Source: an uncultured Pseudokineococcus sp. (lineage in GTDB: Bacteria; Actinomycetota; Actinomycetes; Actinomycetales; Quadrisphaeraceae). From it: 64,000 nt of DNA. Positions 35,694 to 47,894 of the stretch are shown here, one piece after another. The DNA lies in assembly GCF_947499845.1 (NCBI RefSeq), contig NZ_CANMPM010000004.1, positions 1 through 64,000 on the forward strand, written 5' to 3'. The notes beneath the pieces are model-generated. The model saw only the letters and a list, made by a program, of their open reading frames with translations. It was not told the DNA's origin and ran no database searches. Both the position numbers and the translations under genes were made by a program. Each line of letters begins with the position of its first letter. Within the stretch, counting starts at the first letter, position 1.

Positions 35694-36934
35694 TCATCGA
35701 CCTGCCCTCGACGTCGACCAGCGCCCTCAACCGGCGCCTGGTCGACCTGCGCGAGACGGGCGGGGCCGTGGCGCTCGGCCGCGTCCTCACCCTCGTCATC
35801 TGCACGGGCGACGAGGAGGCCGAGGAGGCCATCGCCGCGGCCAACGACGCCAGCCGCGAGCACCCGTGCCGGGTGCTCGTCGTGGCCCGCGGCAGCCGGC
35901 GGGGCGCCAACCGCCTCGACGGCCAGATCCGCGTCGGCGGCGACGCCGGCGCCAGCGAGGTCGTCGTCGCCCGCCTCTACGGCGAGCTCGCGCGGCACGG
36001 CGACGCCGTCGTCGTGCCGCTCCTGCTGCCGGACGCCCCGGTCGTCGCGTGGTGGCCGGGCGAGCCCCCGGCCGTGCCGGCCGAGGACCCCATCGGGGCG
36101 ATGGCCCAGCGGCGGATCACCGACTCCGGGGCCGCCCGCCGCCCCCTCAAGGCGCTGCAGGCGCTCGCCGCCGGCCACGCCCCCGGGGACACCGACCTGG
36201 CCTGGAGCCGGGTCACCCTGTGGCGGGGGCTCCTCGCCGCCGCGCTCGACCAGCCGCCGCACGACCCCGTGCGCTCGGCCGTCGTCACGGGCGCCGAGGA
36301 CTCCCCCAGCGCCGACCTGCTGGCCGGCTGGCTCGGGCTCGCCCTCGGCTGCCCCGTGAGCCGCGTGCGCAGCGAGCCGGGCAGCGGCATCGTCGGCGTC
36401 CGCCTGGAGCGGGGCTCCGGCGACGTCGAGCTGGTCCGCCCCGAGGGCGCCACGGCGCTGCTGACGGCGCCGGGGCAGCCCGAGCGGCAGGTGTCGCTGC
36501 CGCCGCGCAGCGTCCGCGACTGCCTCGCCGAGGAGCTCCGCCGGCTCGACCCCGACGAGGTCTACGGCGACGTCCTCACCCAGGGGCTGCGGGCGCTGGC
36601 GCGTCCCCGCCGCGCGGCCGAGGCGGGCGGCTCCTCCCGGGAGGACGCGCGCCGGCGCCTCGCCGGCCACCGGGCCGCCGAGCGCGAGACGGCGGCGGCC
36701 GTCCGCGGGGCGGAGCCGGAGGACGCCCCCGCGGAGCCCGGACCGACGGACGACTCCGAGGTCGTCGCCGGCGCGGCGGCGGCCCCGGTGCCGGACGAGG
36801 TCACGGGCGGGAGCACGAGCGCCGGGGCCGGTGAGCCGGTCGGCAGCGAGCTCGTCCCGGACGACGGCGGCGCGTCGGCGGCCGACGTGGCCGACCCGCA
36901 GGCGGTCGGCGAGGGCCGAGGGGGCGCGGCGTGA
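35690..36934 (+). CDS. opcA: OpcA, glucose-6-phosphate dehydrogenase assembly protein
   Basis: Allosteric partner needed for full activity of the adjacent Zwf in actinomycetes and cyanobacteria. The 414 residues start IIDLPSTSTSALNRRLVDLR. LTLVICTGDEE, ANDASREHPCRVLVVARG and LLPDAPVVAWWPGEPP are family blocks, and RRITDSGAARRPLKALQAL follows. The last 110 residues are an acidic, Gly/Ala-rich disordered extension without family similarity. GTG at 35690 overlaps zwf, and its end overlaps pgl. Confidence 0.95.
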   Translation: MIIDLPSTSTSALNRRLVDLRETGGAVALGRVLTLVICTGDEEAEEAIAAANDASREHPCRVLVVARGSRRGANRLDGQIRVGGDAGASEVVVARLYGELARHGDAVVVPLLLPDAPVVAWWPGEPPAVPAEDPIGAMAQRRITDSGAARRPLKALQALAAGHAPGDTDLAWSRVTLWRGLLAAALDQPPHDPVRSAVVTGAEDSPSADLLAGWLGLALGCPVSRVRSEPGSGIVGVRLERGSGDVELVRPEGATALLTAPGQPERQVSLPPRSVRDCLAEELRRLDPDEVYGDVLTQGLRALARPRRAAEAGGSSREDARRRLAGHRAAERETAAAVRGAEPEDAPAEPGPTDDSEVVAGAAAAPVPDEVTGGSTSAGAGEPVGSELVPDDGGASAADVADPQAVGEGRGGAA

Positions 36935-37791
36935 GCGCCCCCTCCGCCCCCGGGGGCGCGCCCCCGGAGATCGCCGTCCTCGAGGACGCCGACGCCCTCG
37001 TCGCGGACGTCGCCGACCGGCTGCTCGCGGCCGTCGGCGCGGCGCTCGAGGAGCGACCCGCCCCCGCACCGGTGCACGTCGTCCTCACCGGCGGCCGGAT
37101 CGGCGGGCGGGCCCTCGCGGCGGTCGCGGACGCCGTCGGCATCGAGGACGGCGCTCCCCCGGCCGGCGACGGGCAGGACGGCGGGAGCCCCGCGGCGCTC
37201 GACTGGTCGCGGGTGCACCTGTGGTTCGGCGACGAGCGCTTCGTCGACGCCGGCAGCGACGAGCGCAACGACGTCCAGGCGCGGGCGGCCCTGCTGCGGG
37301 CGCCCGCGCTGCACGCCGCCCGCTGGCACCCCATGCCGGCGGACGACGCCGGCGGCGGTCCCGAGGCGGCCGTCGACGCGGCGGCGCGCTACGCCGCGGA
37401 GCTCGCCGAGCACGCGGACGACCTCGGTCCGGGCGGCGAGCCCGCCCTCGGGGTCCCCGTCTTCGACGTCCTCCTCCTCGGCGTCGGCCCCGACGGGCAC
37501 GTCGCCTCGCTCTTCCCGGGGCGCCCGGCCCTGGGGCTCCGCGGCGCGACCGTCGTCGTGGAGGAGGACGCGCCCAAGCCCCCGCCGCTGCGCCTGAGCC
37601 TCGGCGCCGACGCCCTGCGGGCGGCGGCCGAGGTGTGGCTCGTCGTGTCCGGCGAGGACAAGGCGACCGCTGTCGCACGGGGGCTCGACCCCGAGGAGGA
37701 CGCGGTGCGCACGCCGGCCGTGGTCGCCCGCGGCCGCCGCGCCACGCGGTGGCTCGTCGACCGGGCCGCCGCCTCGCAGCTGCACGGCTGA
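36931..37791 (+). CDS. pgl: 6-phosphogluconolactonase
   Basis: Hydrolyses the lactone made by Zwf. This 286-residue DevB/SOL family protein has VHVVLTGGRIGGRAL (sugar-phosphate binding loop), VHLWFGDERFVDAGSDERN, and LLLGVGPDGHVASLFPG with the catalytic His. GTG at 36931 overlaps opcA as GTGA. It is the last gene of the operon and is followed by two terminator hairpins. No gnd gene is in this window. Confidence 0.95.
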   Translation: MSAPSAPGGAPPEIAVLEDADALVADVADRLLAAVGAALEERPAPAPVHVVLTGGRIGGRALAAVADAVGIEDGAPPAGDGQDGGSPAALDWSRVHLWFGDERFVDAGSDERNDVQARAALLRAPALHAARWHPMPADDAGGGPEAAVDAAARYAAELAEHADDLGPGGEPALGVPVFDVLLLGVGPDGHVASLFPGRPALGLRGATVVVEEDAPKPPPLRLSLGADALRAAAEVWLVVSGEDKATAVARGLDPEEDAVRTPAVVARGRRATRWLVDRAAASQLHG

Positions 37792-37811
37792 CCTCCCTCC
37801 CACCCCGTCGA

Positions 37812-37833
37812 GCCCCGCCGTCGGCGGCGGGGC
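37812..37833 (+). terminator. Terminator of the tkt-pgl operon
   Basis: GCCCCGCCG and CGGCGGGGC pair across a TCGG loop, 20 nt after the pgl stop. Confidence 0.6.
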
Positions 37834-37841
37834 CGGACGCA

Positions 37842-37881
37842 CGAGAGGGCCCGCTCCCCCACCGGGGAGCGGGGCCTCTCG
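37842..37881. terminator. Bidirectional terminator between pgl and rbpA
   Basis: An 18-nt arm starting CGAGAGGG pairs with its partner (17 of 18 positions) across a CACC loop. It serves the convergent pgl and rbpA genes. Confidence 0.7.
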
Positions 37882-37900
37882 CGCGGACGGCTCGTGGCGG

Positions 37901-38251
37901 TCAGGGCACCAGCCGGCGGGCGCGCAGCGACTCGAGCGCCTCCTCGAGGATGGCCGCGCCGTCGGCGTCGTTGCGGCGCTCCTTCACGTACGCGAGGTGC
38001 GTCTTGTACGGCTCGTTGCGCAGCGGCTGCGGCGGGTTCGCGCGGTCCTGGCCGGCGGGGAACCCGCAGCGCGGGCAGTCCCAGGTCTCGGGCACGGGCG
38101 CGCCGGAGTCCTGCGCGAAGCTCGGCCGCGTCTCGTGCTCGTTGGCGCACCAGTAGGAGATGACGACGCGCGGGGCGCTCTCACCGCGCTCCGCCTCGCC
38201 CATCGGTCCGGCGCCGACCCGGCTGCCCCGGATCGCGTTCCCTCCAGCCAC
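37901..38251 (-). CDS. rbpA: RNA polymerase-binding protein RbpA
   Basis: Actinobacterial transcription factor that binds group I/II sigma factors and stabilises open complexes. At 116 residues it is typical. The N-terminal tail GGNAIRGSRVGAGPMGEAERG, the core with SYWCANEHETRPSFA and ETWDCPRCGFPAG (zinc-type Cys/His), the basic linker and the C-terminal sigma-interacting AYVKERRNDADGAAILEEAL are all present. GTG at 38251 is preferred over GTG at 38260 because a GAGGAG site sits 8 nt before it. Confidence 0.97.
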   Translation of the reverse strand: MAGGNAIRGSRVGAGPMGEAERGESAPRVVISYWCANEHETRPSFAQDSGAPVPETWDCPRCGFPAGQDRANPPQPLRNEPYKTHLAYVKERRNDADGAAILEEALESLRARRLVP

Positions 38252-38306
38252 GTGCCCCACTCCTCGTGCTCAGGGCGCCCCGCGGGGCGCTCGTCCGTCC
38301 GGTCCT

Positions 38307-38326
38307 GCCGGCGGCTCGCCGCCGGC
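38307..38326 (-). terminator. secG terminator
   Basis: GCCGGCGG and CCGCCGGC pair across a 4-nt loop, 23 nt beyond the secG stop. This separates secG from rbpA. Confidence 0.55.
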
Positions 38327-38348
38327 CCACCTGCTCGTCAGGTGCTGG

Positions 38349-38603
38349 TCAGATGCTCGGGTCGAAGCGCTCGACGAGGCCCAGCAGCACGACCACCGCG
38401 GCCCACAGCAGGGCCATGCCCACCGTCAGCCGGTTGAGGTTGCGCTCGGCGACGCCCGAGCTGCCCACGCTCGCCGACATGCCGCCGCCGAACATGTCCG
38501 AGAGGCCGCCGCCCTTGCCCTTGTGCAGGAGCACGAGGAGCACCTGGAAGAGGCCGGTGATGCCGAGGAGGACCAGCAGCACGATCCTCAGGACGTCGAT
38601 CAT
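38349..38603 (-). CDS. secG: Preprotein translocase subunit SecG
   Basis: Small subunit of the SecYEG channel. The 84 residues contain two membrane helices, VLRIVLLVLLGITGLFQVLLVLL (from residue 4) and LTVGMALLWAAVVVLLGLV (from residue 60), with the conserved loop KGKGGGLSDMFGGG between them. ATG at 38603 has a GAGGAG site. It lies between tpiA and rbpA, the usual actinobacterial position, with its own predicted promoter. Confidence 0.95.
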   Translation of the reverse strand: MIDVLRIVLLVLLGITGLFQVLLVLLHKGKGGGLSDMFGGGMSASVGSSGVAERNLNRLTVGMALLWAAVVVLLGLVERFDPSI

Positions 38604-38707
38604 GGGGCTCCTCGCGGGTGGTGCCCGCCGTGCGGCGGTGTGCTGGGCGCACCCGCGGTCGCTCCCCTGGAGCCGCTGCGGGTGCCGGGCGGTCGTGCGC
38701 GCGCCCC

Positions 38708-38713
38708 AGGGTA
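38708..38713 (-). promoter_or_regulatory. Predicted -10 of secG
   Basis: The minus strand reads TACCCT, placing transcription start about 98 nt before the ATG. It lies just past the tpiA terminator hairpin. Confidence 0.4.
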
Positions 38714-38721
38714 CGGGACGG

Positions 38722-38759
38722 CGCGCCGCCGTCGGCCGACCTCGGCCGACGGCGGCGCG
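38722..38759 (-). terminator. Perfect 18-bp hairpin after tpiA
   Basis: The arms 38722-38739 and 38742-38759 are exact reverse complements with a 2-nt loop, 6 nt after the tpiA stop. It ends the gapA-pgk-tpiA operon and is the strongest inverted repeat in the window. Confidence 0.75.
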
Positions 38760-38765
38760 GTCGGC

Positions 38766-39569
38766 TCAGCGGCCGCCGTGGTGGTGCTGGTACCGGACGA
38801 TCGCGGCGAAGTCCGCCGGGTCGAGGCTGGCCCCGCCGACGAGCGCGCCGTCGACGTCGTCCTCGGCCATGACGGCCGCGACGTTGGAGGGCTTCACCGA
38901 GCCCCCGTAGAGGACGCGCACGCCGTCGGCGGCGGCGTCGCCGTGCGTCTCGCGCAGGCGCGCGCGGATCGCCCCGCAGACCTCCTGGGCGTCCGCCGGG
39001 GTGGCGACCTCGCCGGTGCCGATGGCCCACACGGGCTCGTAGGCGACGACGAGGCCCGCGACGGCGGAGGCGTCGAGACCCGCGATGGAGCCGTCGAGCT
39101 GGGCGAGCACGTGCTCGACCTGGCGACCGGCCTGCCGGACGTCGAGCGCCTCCCCCACGCACACGATCGGCGTGACGCCGTGGCGCAGCGCCGCCGCGGC
39201 CTTGGCCGCGACGAGCTCGTCGCCCTCACCGTGGTCGTCGCGCCGCTCGCTGTGCCCGACGACGACGTACCGGCAGCCCAGCCGCGCCAGCATGGGCGCG
39301 GAGACGTCGCCGGTGTGGGCCCCGCTGTCGTGCGGCGAGACGTCCTGCGCGCCGTAGGCCAGCTCCAGGCGGTCGCCGTCGACGAGCGTCTGCACCGTCC
39401 GCAGGTCCGTGAACGGCGGCAGGACGACGACCTCGACGCTCGCGGCGTCGTGCTTGGCGTCCTGCAGGGTCCACGCCAGCTTCTGCAGCGTCGACGCCGC
39501 CTGCAGGTGGTCCAGGGTCATCTTCCAGTTGCCCGCCATGAGCGGGGTCCTGCTCGTGGTGGTCGCCAC
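38766..39569 (-). CDS. tpiA: Triose-phosphate isomerase
   Basis: Interconverts dihydroxyacetone phosphate and glyceraldehyde-3-phosphate. The 267-residue barrel has [12 protein letters not shown] (active-site Asn/Lys), [14 protein letters not shown] (His), [17 protein letters not shown] (catalytic Glu and lid), and [11 protein letters not shown]. It starts at GTG 39569, 3 nt after the pgk stop, so it is translated from the gapA-pgk-tpiA message. Confidence 0.97.
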   Translation of the reverse strand: MATTTSRTPLMAGNWKMTLDHLQAASTLQKLAWTLQDAKHDAASVEVVVLPPFTDLRTVQTLVDGDRLELAYGAQDVSPHDSGAHTGDVSAPMLARLGCRYVVVGHSERRDDHGEGDELVAAKAAAALRHGVTPIVCVGEALDVRQAGRQVEHVLAQLDGSIAGLDASAVAGLVVAYEPVWAIGTGEVATPADAQEVCGAIRARLRETHGDAAADGVRVLYGGSVKPSNVAAVMAEDDVDGALVGGASLDPADFAAIVRYQHHHGGR

Positions 39570-39572
39570 GTC

Positions 39573-41968
<2,396 letters not shown>

Positions 41969-42009
41969 GGGGATCGGCCCCGCGCCCCACCCCCCGGCGC
42001 GGCCCGGCG

Positions 42010-42025
42010 TGTGACGCCGGTCACA
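42010..42025. promoter_or_regulatory. CRP/GlxR-type binding site upstream of gapA
   Basis: TGTGACGCCGGTCACA matches the TGTGA-N6-TCACA consensus of CRP and GlxR exactly. Its centre at 42017.5 lies 61.5 bp before the predicted transcription start, the classic class I activator position. Actinobacterial GlxR/Crp is known to control glycolytic genes in Corynebacterium. Confidence 0.65.
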
Positions 42026-42105
42026 TGCTGGACGCCGGACCGCCGGACCGCCGGGCCCGGCTCGGGGGAGGTCGGGTCGGGAGGCGGCGCGGGAGGTGAC
42101 CCGGC

Positions 42106-43086
42106 TCAGACCTCGAGCATCTCCGGGGTGAGGCCGGACTCGGTCCCGGGCACGCCGAGCTCGGCGGCACGGCGGTCCGCCATGGCGAGGAGGCGGCGGA
42201 TGCGCCCGGCGACGGCGTCCTTCGTCATGACCGGGTCGGCCATGGCGCCCAGCTCCTCGAGCGACGCCTGGCGGTGCTCGGTGCGCAGGCGCCCGGCCAC
42301 GAGCAGGTGCTCGGGGACGTCGTCGCCGAGGATCTCCAGCGCCCGCTCCACGCGCGCGCCGGCCGCGACGGCCGCGCGGGCCGAGCGCCGCAGGTTCGCG
42401 TCGTCGAAGTTGGCGAGCCGGTTGGCCGTGGCGCGCACCTCCCGGCGCATGCGCCGCTCCTCCCACACGAGGACGGCGTCGTGCGCCCCGAGGCGCGTGA
42501 GCAGCGCGCCGATGGCGTCGCCGTCGCGCAGGACGACGCGGTCGACGCCGCGCACCTCGCGGGCCTTCGCGGCCACCCCGAGCCGGCGGGCGCTGCCCAC
42601 GAGCGCCAGCGCCGCCTCGGGCCCCGGGCAGGTGATCTCCAGCGCCGCGCTGCGGCCCGGCTCGGTGAGGGAGCCGTGGGCGAGGAACGCACCGCGCCAG
42701 GCGGCCTCGGCGCAGCAGGTGGCCCCGCCGACGACCTGGGGCGGCAGGCCGCGCACGGGGCGCCCGCGCCCGTCGAGCAGCCCGGTCTGGCGCGCCAGCG
42801 CCTCCCCCTCGCGCACCACGCGGACGACGTAGCGGGTGCCCCGCCGCAGCCCACCGGGCTGCAGCACGAGCACGTCGCACGAGGCGCCGAAGACCTCGGT
42901 GATGTCCTTGCGCAGCCGCCGCGCGGCCGCCCCCGTGTCGAGCTCGGCCTCCACGACGACGTGCCCCGAGACGATGTGGAGCCCGCCCGCGAAGCGCAGG
43001 ACGGCCGACGTCTCCGCCTTGCGGTCGCAGGACCGGGTCACGGGGAGGCGGCTGAGCTCGTCCTTCACCTGGGCCGTCAGTGCCAT
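42106..43086 (-). CDS. whiA: DNA-binding protein WhiA
   Basis: Sporulation and division regulator of actinomycetes, also present in Firmicutes. The 326 residues combine a degenerate LAGLIDADG homing-endonuclease-like domain ([34 protein letters not shown]) with a C-terminal helix-turn-helix ([36 protein letters not shown]). ATG at 43086 is used. It is the last gene of the uvrC-rapZ-yvcK-whiA order. The conserved neighbourhood does not itself prove sporulation. Confidence 0.97.
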   Translation of the reverse strand: MALTAQVKDELSRLPVTRSCDRKAETSAVLRFAGGLHIVSGHVVVEAELDTGAAARRLRKDITEVFGASCDVLVLQPGGLRRGTRYVVRVVREGEALARQTGLLDGRGRPVRGLPPQVVGGATCCAEAAWRGAFLAHGSLTEPGRSAALEITCPGPEAALALVGSARRLGVAAKAREVRGVDRVVLRDGDAIGALLTRLGAHDAVLVWEERRMRREVRATANRLANFDDANLRRSARAAVAAGARVERALEILGDDVPEHLLVAGRLRTEHRQASLEELGAMADPVMTKDAVAGRIRRLLAMADRRAAELGVPGTESGLTPEMLEV

Positions 43087-43308
43087 GCCGCCATCATCCC
43101 ACCGCGGCGGGTGCCCCGGACCACGGGCGAGGGACCACGAGCGAGGACCACGACCGGGAGCCCGCCGACCTCGGCCCCGCCCACCGCCCCTCCGGCGCCC
43201 CTGCCCCCGGCGCCCCTGCCCCCCGGCGCCCGAGGACCCGGCGCCCGAGGACCCGGCGCCCCAGGACCCGGCGCCCGGGGACGCGACCGTCGACGCCGCG
43301 GGCGCCCC
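43087..43308. other. yvcK-whiA spacer with minisatellite
   Basis: 222 bp. Three GGACCACG-containing units lie at about 43118-43156, followed by six 15-16 bp units at 43194-43284. No gene is supported. It would form the whiA leader if the two genes are co-transcribed. Confidence 0.55.
43194..43284. repeat. 15-bp minisatellite, six units
   Basis: Two units of GGCGCCCCTGCCCCC are followed by four of GGCGCCCGAGGACCC, the last two diverged. The units share the GGCGCCC head. Confidence 0.8.
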
Positions 43309-44352
43309 TCACGCCGAGGGCTCGAAGGCGTCGCGGAAGGCCGCCGCCAGCCGCAGGGGGTCGTGGACGTCGTCGCGCCGCGAGCGCGCGACCCGGCGCA
43401 GCAGCAGCTGGGCGCCGAGGTCGGTGCACAGGCGCCCGAGGGGCTCGGGGTCCCCGACGGCGCGCGGGTCGGCCACCACGGCGTCGACCCGCAGGTCGGG
43501 CGCGTGGCGGGCCAGGGCGCCGAGGTGGTCGGCTGCGGTGAGCCCGGCCGTCTCCTGCTGGGAGGAGGTGAGGTTGAGGACGACGCACCGGCGGGCGCGC
43601 GTGCGCACCAGCGCGGCGGCGAGCTCGGGCACGCACAGGTGCGGCAGGACGCTCGTGAACCAGGACCCGGGCCCGAGGACGACCCAGTCGGCCTCCTCGA
43701 CGGCCTCCACGGCCTCCGGGCACGCGGGCGGGTCCGGGGGCTGCAGCCGCACGCCGCCGATGCGGCCGGCGGCGGTCGCGAGCGCGACCTGGCCGCGCAC
43801 CACCCGCGCCGGGCCGCCGCCGGGCGGGACGACGTCGCCCTCCACGTCGAGCGGCACGAGGGACATGGGCAGGACGCGGCCGCGGGCGCCGAGGAGGTGG
43901 GCCACCCAGTCGAGGCCGGCGACCTGGTCCCCCAGGAGCTCCCAGAGCGCGACGATGAGGAGGTTGCCGACCGCGTGGCCGCCGAGCTCGCCGTCGCCGC
44001 CGAAGCGGTGCTGGACGACGTCGCGCCACGTGCGACCCCAGTCGGCGTCGTCGCAGAGCGCGGCGAGGGCCATGCGCAAGTCCCCCGGGGGCAGGACACC
44101 GAGCTCGCGGCGCAGGCGCCCGCTGGACCCGCCGTCGTCGGCCACCGTGACGACGGCGGTCAGGCGGTCGGTGAGGTGGCGCAGGGCCTGCAGCGAAGCG
44201 GACAGGCCGTGCCCCCCGCCGAGGGCGACGACCGACGGAGGGGCCGGCGACCCCTCCTCGCCGGACGGCGCCGTCCGCGGGGCCGTCGCCGGAGCGGCCC
44301 AGGGCGAGGGTGGGCCCCCGGCCGCCGCGCCTCCCCGGGGCGCCTCACTCAC
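43309..44352 (-). CDS. yvcK: YvcK/CofD-like protein
   Basis: A 347-residue member of the gluconeogenesis-factor (YvcK) family, which binds UDP-sugars and influences carbon flux and cell shape. The Rossmann core has [67 protein letters not shown] and [15 protein letters not shown] 40-residue disordered start precedes it. GTG at 44352 overlaps the 3' end of rapZ by 8 nt. Confidence 0.94.
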   Translation of the reverse strand: MSEAPRGGAAAGGPPSPWAAPATAPRTAPSGEEGSPAPPSVVALGGGHGLSASLQALRHLTDRLTAVVTVADDGGSSGRLRRELGVLPPGDLRMALAALCDDADWGRTWRDVVQHRFGGDGELGGHAVGNLLIVALWELLGDQVAGLDWVAHLLGARGRVLPMSLVPLDVEGDVVPPGGGPARVVRGQVALATAAGRIGGVRLQPPDPPACPEAVEAVEEADWVVLGPGSWFTSVLPHLCVPELAAALVRTRARRCVVLNLTSSQQETAGLTAADHLGALARHAPDLRVDAVVADPRAVGDPEPLGRLCTDLGAQLLLRRVARSRRDDVHDPLRLAAAFRDAFEPSA

Positions 44353-45610
44353 GGCCGAGGTCGCGGTGGACGACGCGGGCGCGCACGTCGGCCCCGGACA
44401 GGCGGCGCGCGAGCTGCTCGCTGAGCGCGACGGACCGGTGCTTGCCCCCCGTGCACCCGACGGCGACGGTGACGAAGCCGCGGTGCTCGCGCCGGTAGCC
44501 CGCGACGACGGGCTCGAGCGCCGCCACGTAGCGGTCCAGCCACTCCACGGCGCCCTCCTGGCGCAGGACGAAGTCGCGGACGCCCTCGTCGCGCCCGGTC
44601 TGCGCCCGCAGCGACGGCTCCCAGTACGGGTTGGGCAGGAAGCGGACGTCGGCGACGTGGTCGGCGTCGACGGGGATGCCGTACTTGAACCCGAAGGACA
44701 TGACCGTGACCCGCAGGCGCGGCCGTCCCGCCTCGCCGAAGACGTCCCCGACCCGCGCGCCGAGCTCGTGCACGTTGAGGGAGCTCGTGTCGACGAGCAG
44801 GTCGGCGCCCCCGCGCAGCGCCGCGACGAGGTCCCGCTCGGCGCGGATGCCGTCGAGGATCCGCCCCTCCCCCTGCAGGGGGTGGGGCCGGCGGACGGAC
44901 TCGAAGCGGCGCACGAGGGCCTCGTCGGACGCCTCGAGGAAGAGCACCCGCACGACGATGCCGCGGTCGCGCAGCTCCTCGAGGGCGGACTGCACCTCGG
45001 GGAAGAACTCCTGGCCGCGGACGTCGAGGACGACGGCCACGCGGGGCAGCCCGCGGCGCGCGCGGGCGGCGAGCCCCGCGAGCGCGGAGAGCATCTGCGG
45101 CGGCAGGTTGTCGACGACGTACCAGCCGAGGTCCTCCAGCCGGTCCGCGACCGTCGAGCGCCCCGCGCCCGACATGCCGGTGACGACGAGGACCTCGGTG
45201 CTGCCCTCGGAGCCCCCCGTCGGCGCGCCCTCACCGGCGCCGCCCGCGCCGTCGTCCACCCCGTCGCCCCGGTCCGCGCGCGCCCGCTCCTCGCGCCCCC
45301 GCTCCTCGTGCCCCCGCTCCTCGTGCCCGGGCGCGCCGTCCTCGTCCGCGTCCTCGGCGTCGGCGTCGGCACCGCGCGGGCCGGACCCGGCCGCCGGCAG
45401 CGGGACCTGCGCGGCGGCGGCTCCCGAGCGCGAGGCGGCCGACCAGCCGGGCGGGTCGTCCCCGAGGAGGACCGGCACCTCCCCGGTCTCCTCGAGATTG
45501 CCCCGCGGCCCCGGACGCACCGCCGGGCTGCGGGGGTCGCGGCCGGCGGGCGGCGGGGTCCCGGGAGGCCCGGTGCCGGGGTCGTCGTCGGGCGGGGGCG
45601 TCGCGTCCAC
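44345..45610 (-). CDS. rapZ: RapZ family nucleotide-binding protein, long N-terminal extension
   Basis: The RapZ/YvcJ fold starts near residue 135 with [19 protein letters not shown], the Walker A with Arg in place of Lys, as in other actinobacterial Rap[45 protein letters not shown] and [18 protein letters not shown] follow. In enterobacteria RapZ controls GlmS through small RNAs; in actinomycetes the target is unclear. About 130 acidic, Pro/Gly-rich residues precede the domain, including [16 protein letters not shown], where homologues have about ten. GTG at 45610 has a GGGAGGA site 7 nt away, so the extension is probably real. Confidence 0.92.
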   Translation of the reverse strand: MDATPPPDDDPGTGPPGTPPPAGRDPRSPAVRPGPRGNLEETGEVPVLLGDDPPGWSAASRSGAAAAQVPLPAAGSGPRGADADAEDADEDGAPGHEERGHEERGREERARADRGDGVDDGAGGAGEGAPTGGSEGSTEVLVVTGMSGAGRSTVADRLEDLGWYVVDNLPPQMLSALAGLAARARRGLPRVAVVLDVRGQEFFPEVQSALEELRDRGIVVRVLFLEASDEALVRRFESVRRPHPLQGEGRILDGIRAERDLVAALRGGADLLVDTSSLNVHELGARVGDVFGEAGRPRLRVTVMSFGFKYGIPVDADHVADVRFLPNPYWEPSLRAQTGRDEGVRDFVLRQEGAVEWLDRYVAALEPVVAGYRREHRGFVTVAVGCTGGKHRSVALSEQLARRLSGADVRARVVHRDLGRE

Positions 45611-45668
45611 GCCGCGATCCTCCCAAGCCGGACGCCCCGGCGTCGACGCCCCCCGCCGGGTCCGGGCC

Positions 45669-47849
45669 TCAGTCGTCGAGCAGCTCGCCGGTGGCGGTGT
45701 TGACGCGCAGGGGCGCCTCCGCGGCCGCCTCGTCCTCGCGCCGCCCGTCGCGGGGGGCCGGGGCACCGTTCGCCGAGGTCGTGCTCGCGGGCGCGAGGGC
45801 GTCGAGCACGGCGCGGGCCGTCGCGGGCCCGACGCCGGGGACCTCGCACACCTCCTCCACCGTCGCGGCGCGCAGCCGCTTGAGGGAGCCGAAGCGCTTG
45901 AGGAGGGCGGTCCGGCGCGCGGGCCCGAGGCCGGGCACGTCGTCGAGCGCACTGCGGGTCATCGACGAGCTGCGCCGCTGGCGGTGGTAGGTGATGGCGA
46001 AGCGGTGGGCCTCGTCGCGCACGCGCTGGAGGAGGTACAGGCCCTCGCTCTGGCGCGGCAGGACGACCGGGAACTCCTCCCCCGGCAGCCACACCTCCTC
46101 GAGCCGCTTGGCGAGCCCGCACAGCGCCACGTCGGTCACGCCCAGCTCCTCGAGGGCGCGCGCGGCGGCGGCCACCTGGGGGGCGCCGCCGTCGACGACG
46201 ACGAGCTGCGGCGGGTACGCGAAGCGCCGCGGCCGGCCGGACTCCGGGTCGACCGGCGCGTGCCCGGCCGCCCCGTCCCCGGCCGCCCCGTCCGCGACCT
46301 CACCGCCCGCGACCGCAGCACCCGCAGCACCGGGGGCCCCGGGGGCCGCGTCCTCGTCGGGCGGCGACCCGGCGGGCGGGGTGCCGTCGGCGAGGTGGCG
46401 GCGGAAGCGGCGCAGCATCACCTCGTGGATGGCGGCGGTGTCGTCCTGCGCGTCGCCGGCGCGCACCGACTCGCCGCGGACGGCGAAGCGCCGGTACTCG
46501 CCCTTGCGCGGCAGGCCGTCCTCGAAGACGACCATCGAGGCCACGACCTCCGTGCCCTGGAGGTTCGAGACGTCGTAGCACTCGACCCGCAGGGGCGCCT
46601 CGTCGAGGCCGAGCGCGTCCTGCAGCTCGGAGAGCGCGAGGCTGCGGGTCGTGAGGTCGCCCCCGCGCCGCGTCTTGTGGAGGGCGAGGGCCTGCGAGGC
46701 GTTCTTGGCCACGGTCTCGAGCAGGGCGCGCTTGTCGCCGCGCTGGGGCACGCGGACGTCGACCGCGGAGCCCCGCAGCCCCGACAGCCAGGCGGTCACC
46801 TGGGCCGCGTCGGCGGGCTCCAGCGGCACGAGCACCTCGCGCGGGACGGCCCCGGGAGCCGCCCCCGCCGCGGTACCCCCGGCGCCGCCGGCCGCGGCGT
46901 CCGCCACCGCGTCGGCGTCGCCGTACACCTGCTGCAGCAGGTGCTCGACGAGGCCGGCGGTCGTGACGTCCTCGACCTTCTCGACGACCCACCCGCGCTG
47001 GCCGCGGATGCGCCCGCCGCGCACATGGAAGACCTGGACGGCGGCCTCGAGCTCGTCCTCCGCGAGGGCGAAGACGTCGGCGTCGGTGGCGTCGGGCAGC
47101 ACGACCGCGCTCTTCTCGAGGGCGCGGCGCAGGGCGCCGAGGTCGTCGCGGCGCCGGGCCGCCCGCTCGAAGTCGAGGTCCGCGGAGGCCTCGCGCATCT
47201 CCGCCTCGAGGCGGCGCACGAAGCGGCTGGTGTCCCCCGCCATGAAGGACGCGAAGTCCTCGGCGAGCGCCCGGTGGTCCTCCTCGCTGATGCGCCCGAC
47301 GCAGGGGGCCGAGCACTTGCCGATGTAGCCGAGCAGGCACGGGCGCCCGACCTGGGCGGCGCGCTTGAGCACGCCGGCCGAGCAGCTGCGGATGGGGAAG
47401 ACGCGCAGCAGGAGGTCGACGGTCTCGCGGATGGCCCACGCGTGCGTGTAGGGCCCGAAGTACCGCGTGCCCTTGCGCTTGGCGCCGCGCATCACCTGGA
47501 CCCGCGGCACCGGCTCGCCCATCGTGATGGCGAGGTAGGGGTAGGACTTGTCGTCGCGGTACTTGACGTTGAAGCGCGGGTCGAACTCCTTGATCCAGGA
47601 GTACTCGAGCTGCAGCGACTCGACCTCGGTGGCCACCGTCGTCCACTCGACCGACGCGGCCGTCGTGACCATCGTCTGCGTCCGCGGGTGCAGGTTGGCG
47701 ACGTCCTGGAAGTAGGACGCGAGGCGCTGGCGCAGGCTCCGGGCCTTGCCGACGTAGATGACGCGGCCGTGCTCGTCGCGGAAGCGGTAGACGCCCGGGG
47801 AGTCGGGCACCTCCCCCGGTCGCGGGCGGTAGGAGGACGGGTCGGCCAC
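45669..47849 (-). CDS. uvrC: Excinuclease ABC subunit C
   Basis: Makes both incisions in nucleotide excision repair. The 726 residues hold a GIY-YIG domain ([20 protein letters not shown]), the Cys-rich segment ([24 protein letters not shown]), a UVR motif, the RNase H-like domain ([21 protein letters not shown]) and tandem helix-hairpin-helix motifs ([36 protein letters not shown]). A low-complexity insertion of about 50 residues (Gly/Ala/Asp, near 490-535) splits the RNase H domain before [16 protein letters not shown] at 47849 has TACCCT 6 nt upstream. Confidence 0.97.
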   Translation of the reverse strand: MADPSSYRPRPGEVPDSPGVYRFRDEHGRVIYVGKARSLRQRLASYFQDVANLHPRTQTMVTTAASVEWTTVATEVESLQLEYSWIKEFDPRFNVKYRDDKSYPYLAITMGEPVPRVQVMRGAKRKGTRYFGPYTHAWAIRETVDLLLRVFPIRSCSAGVLKRAAQVGRPCLLGYIGKCSAPCVGRISEEDHRALAEDFASFMAGDTSRFVRRLEAEMREASADLDFERAARRRDDLGALRRALEKSAVVLPDATDADVFALAEDELEAAVQVFHVRGGRIRGQRGWVVEKVEDVTTAGLVEHLLQQVYGDADAVADAAAGGAGGTAAGAAPGAVPREVLVPLEPADAAQVTAWLSGLRGSAVDVRVPQRGDKRALLETVAKNASQALALHKTRRGGDLTTRSLALSELQDALGLDEAPLRVECYDVSNLQGTEVVASMVVFEDGLPRKGEYRRFAVRGESVRAGDAQDDTAAIHEVMLRRFRRHLADGTPPAGSPPDEDAAPGAPGAAGAAVAGGEVADGAAGDGAAGHAPVDPESGRPRRFAYPPQLVVVDGGAPQVAAAARALEELGVTDVALCGLAKRLEEVWLPGEEFPVVLPRQSEGLYLLQRVRDEAHRFAITYHRQRRSSSMTRSALDDVPGLGPARRTALLKRFGSLKRLRAATVEEVCEVPGVGPATARAVLDALAPASTTSANGAPAPRDGRREDEAAAEAPLRVNTATGELLDD

Positions 47850-47855
47850 GTCCCC

Positions 47856-47861
47856 AGGGTA
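47856..47861 (-). promoter_or_regulatory. Predicted -10 of uvrC (leaderless)
   Basis: The minus strand reads TACCCT, then 6 nt, then GTG at 47849. Confidence 0.55.
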
Positions 47862-47894
47862 GGTCGGGCGTCCGACGGTCCCGACCGCGCCGAC

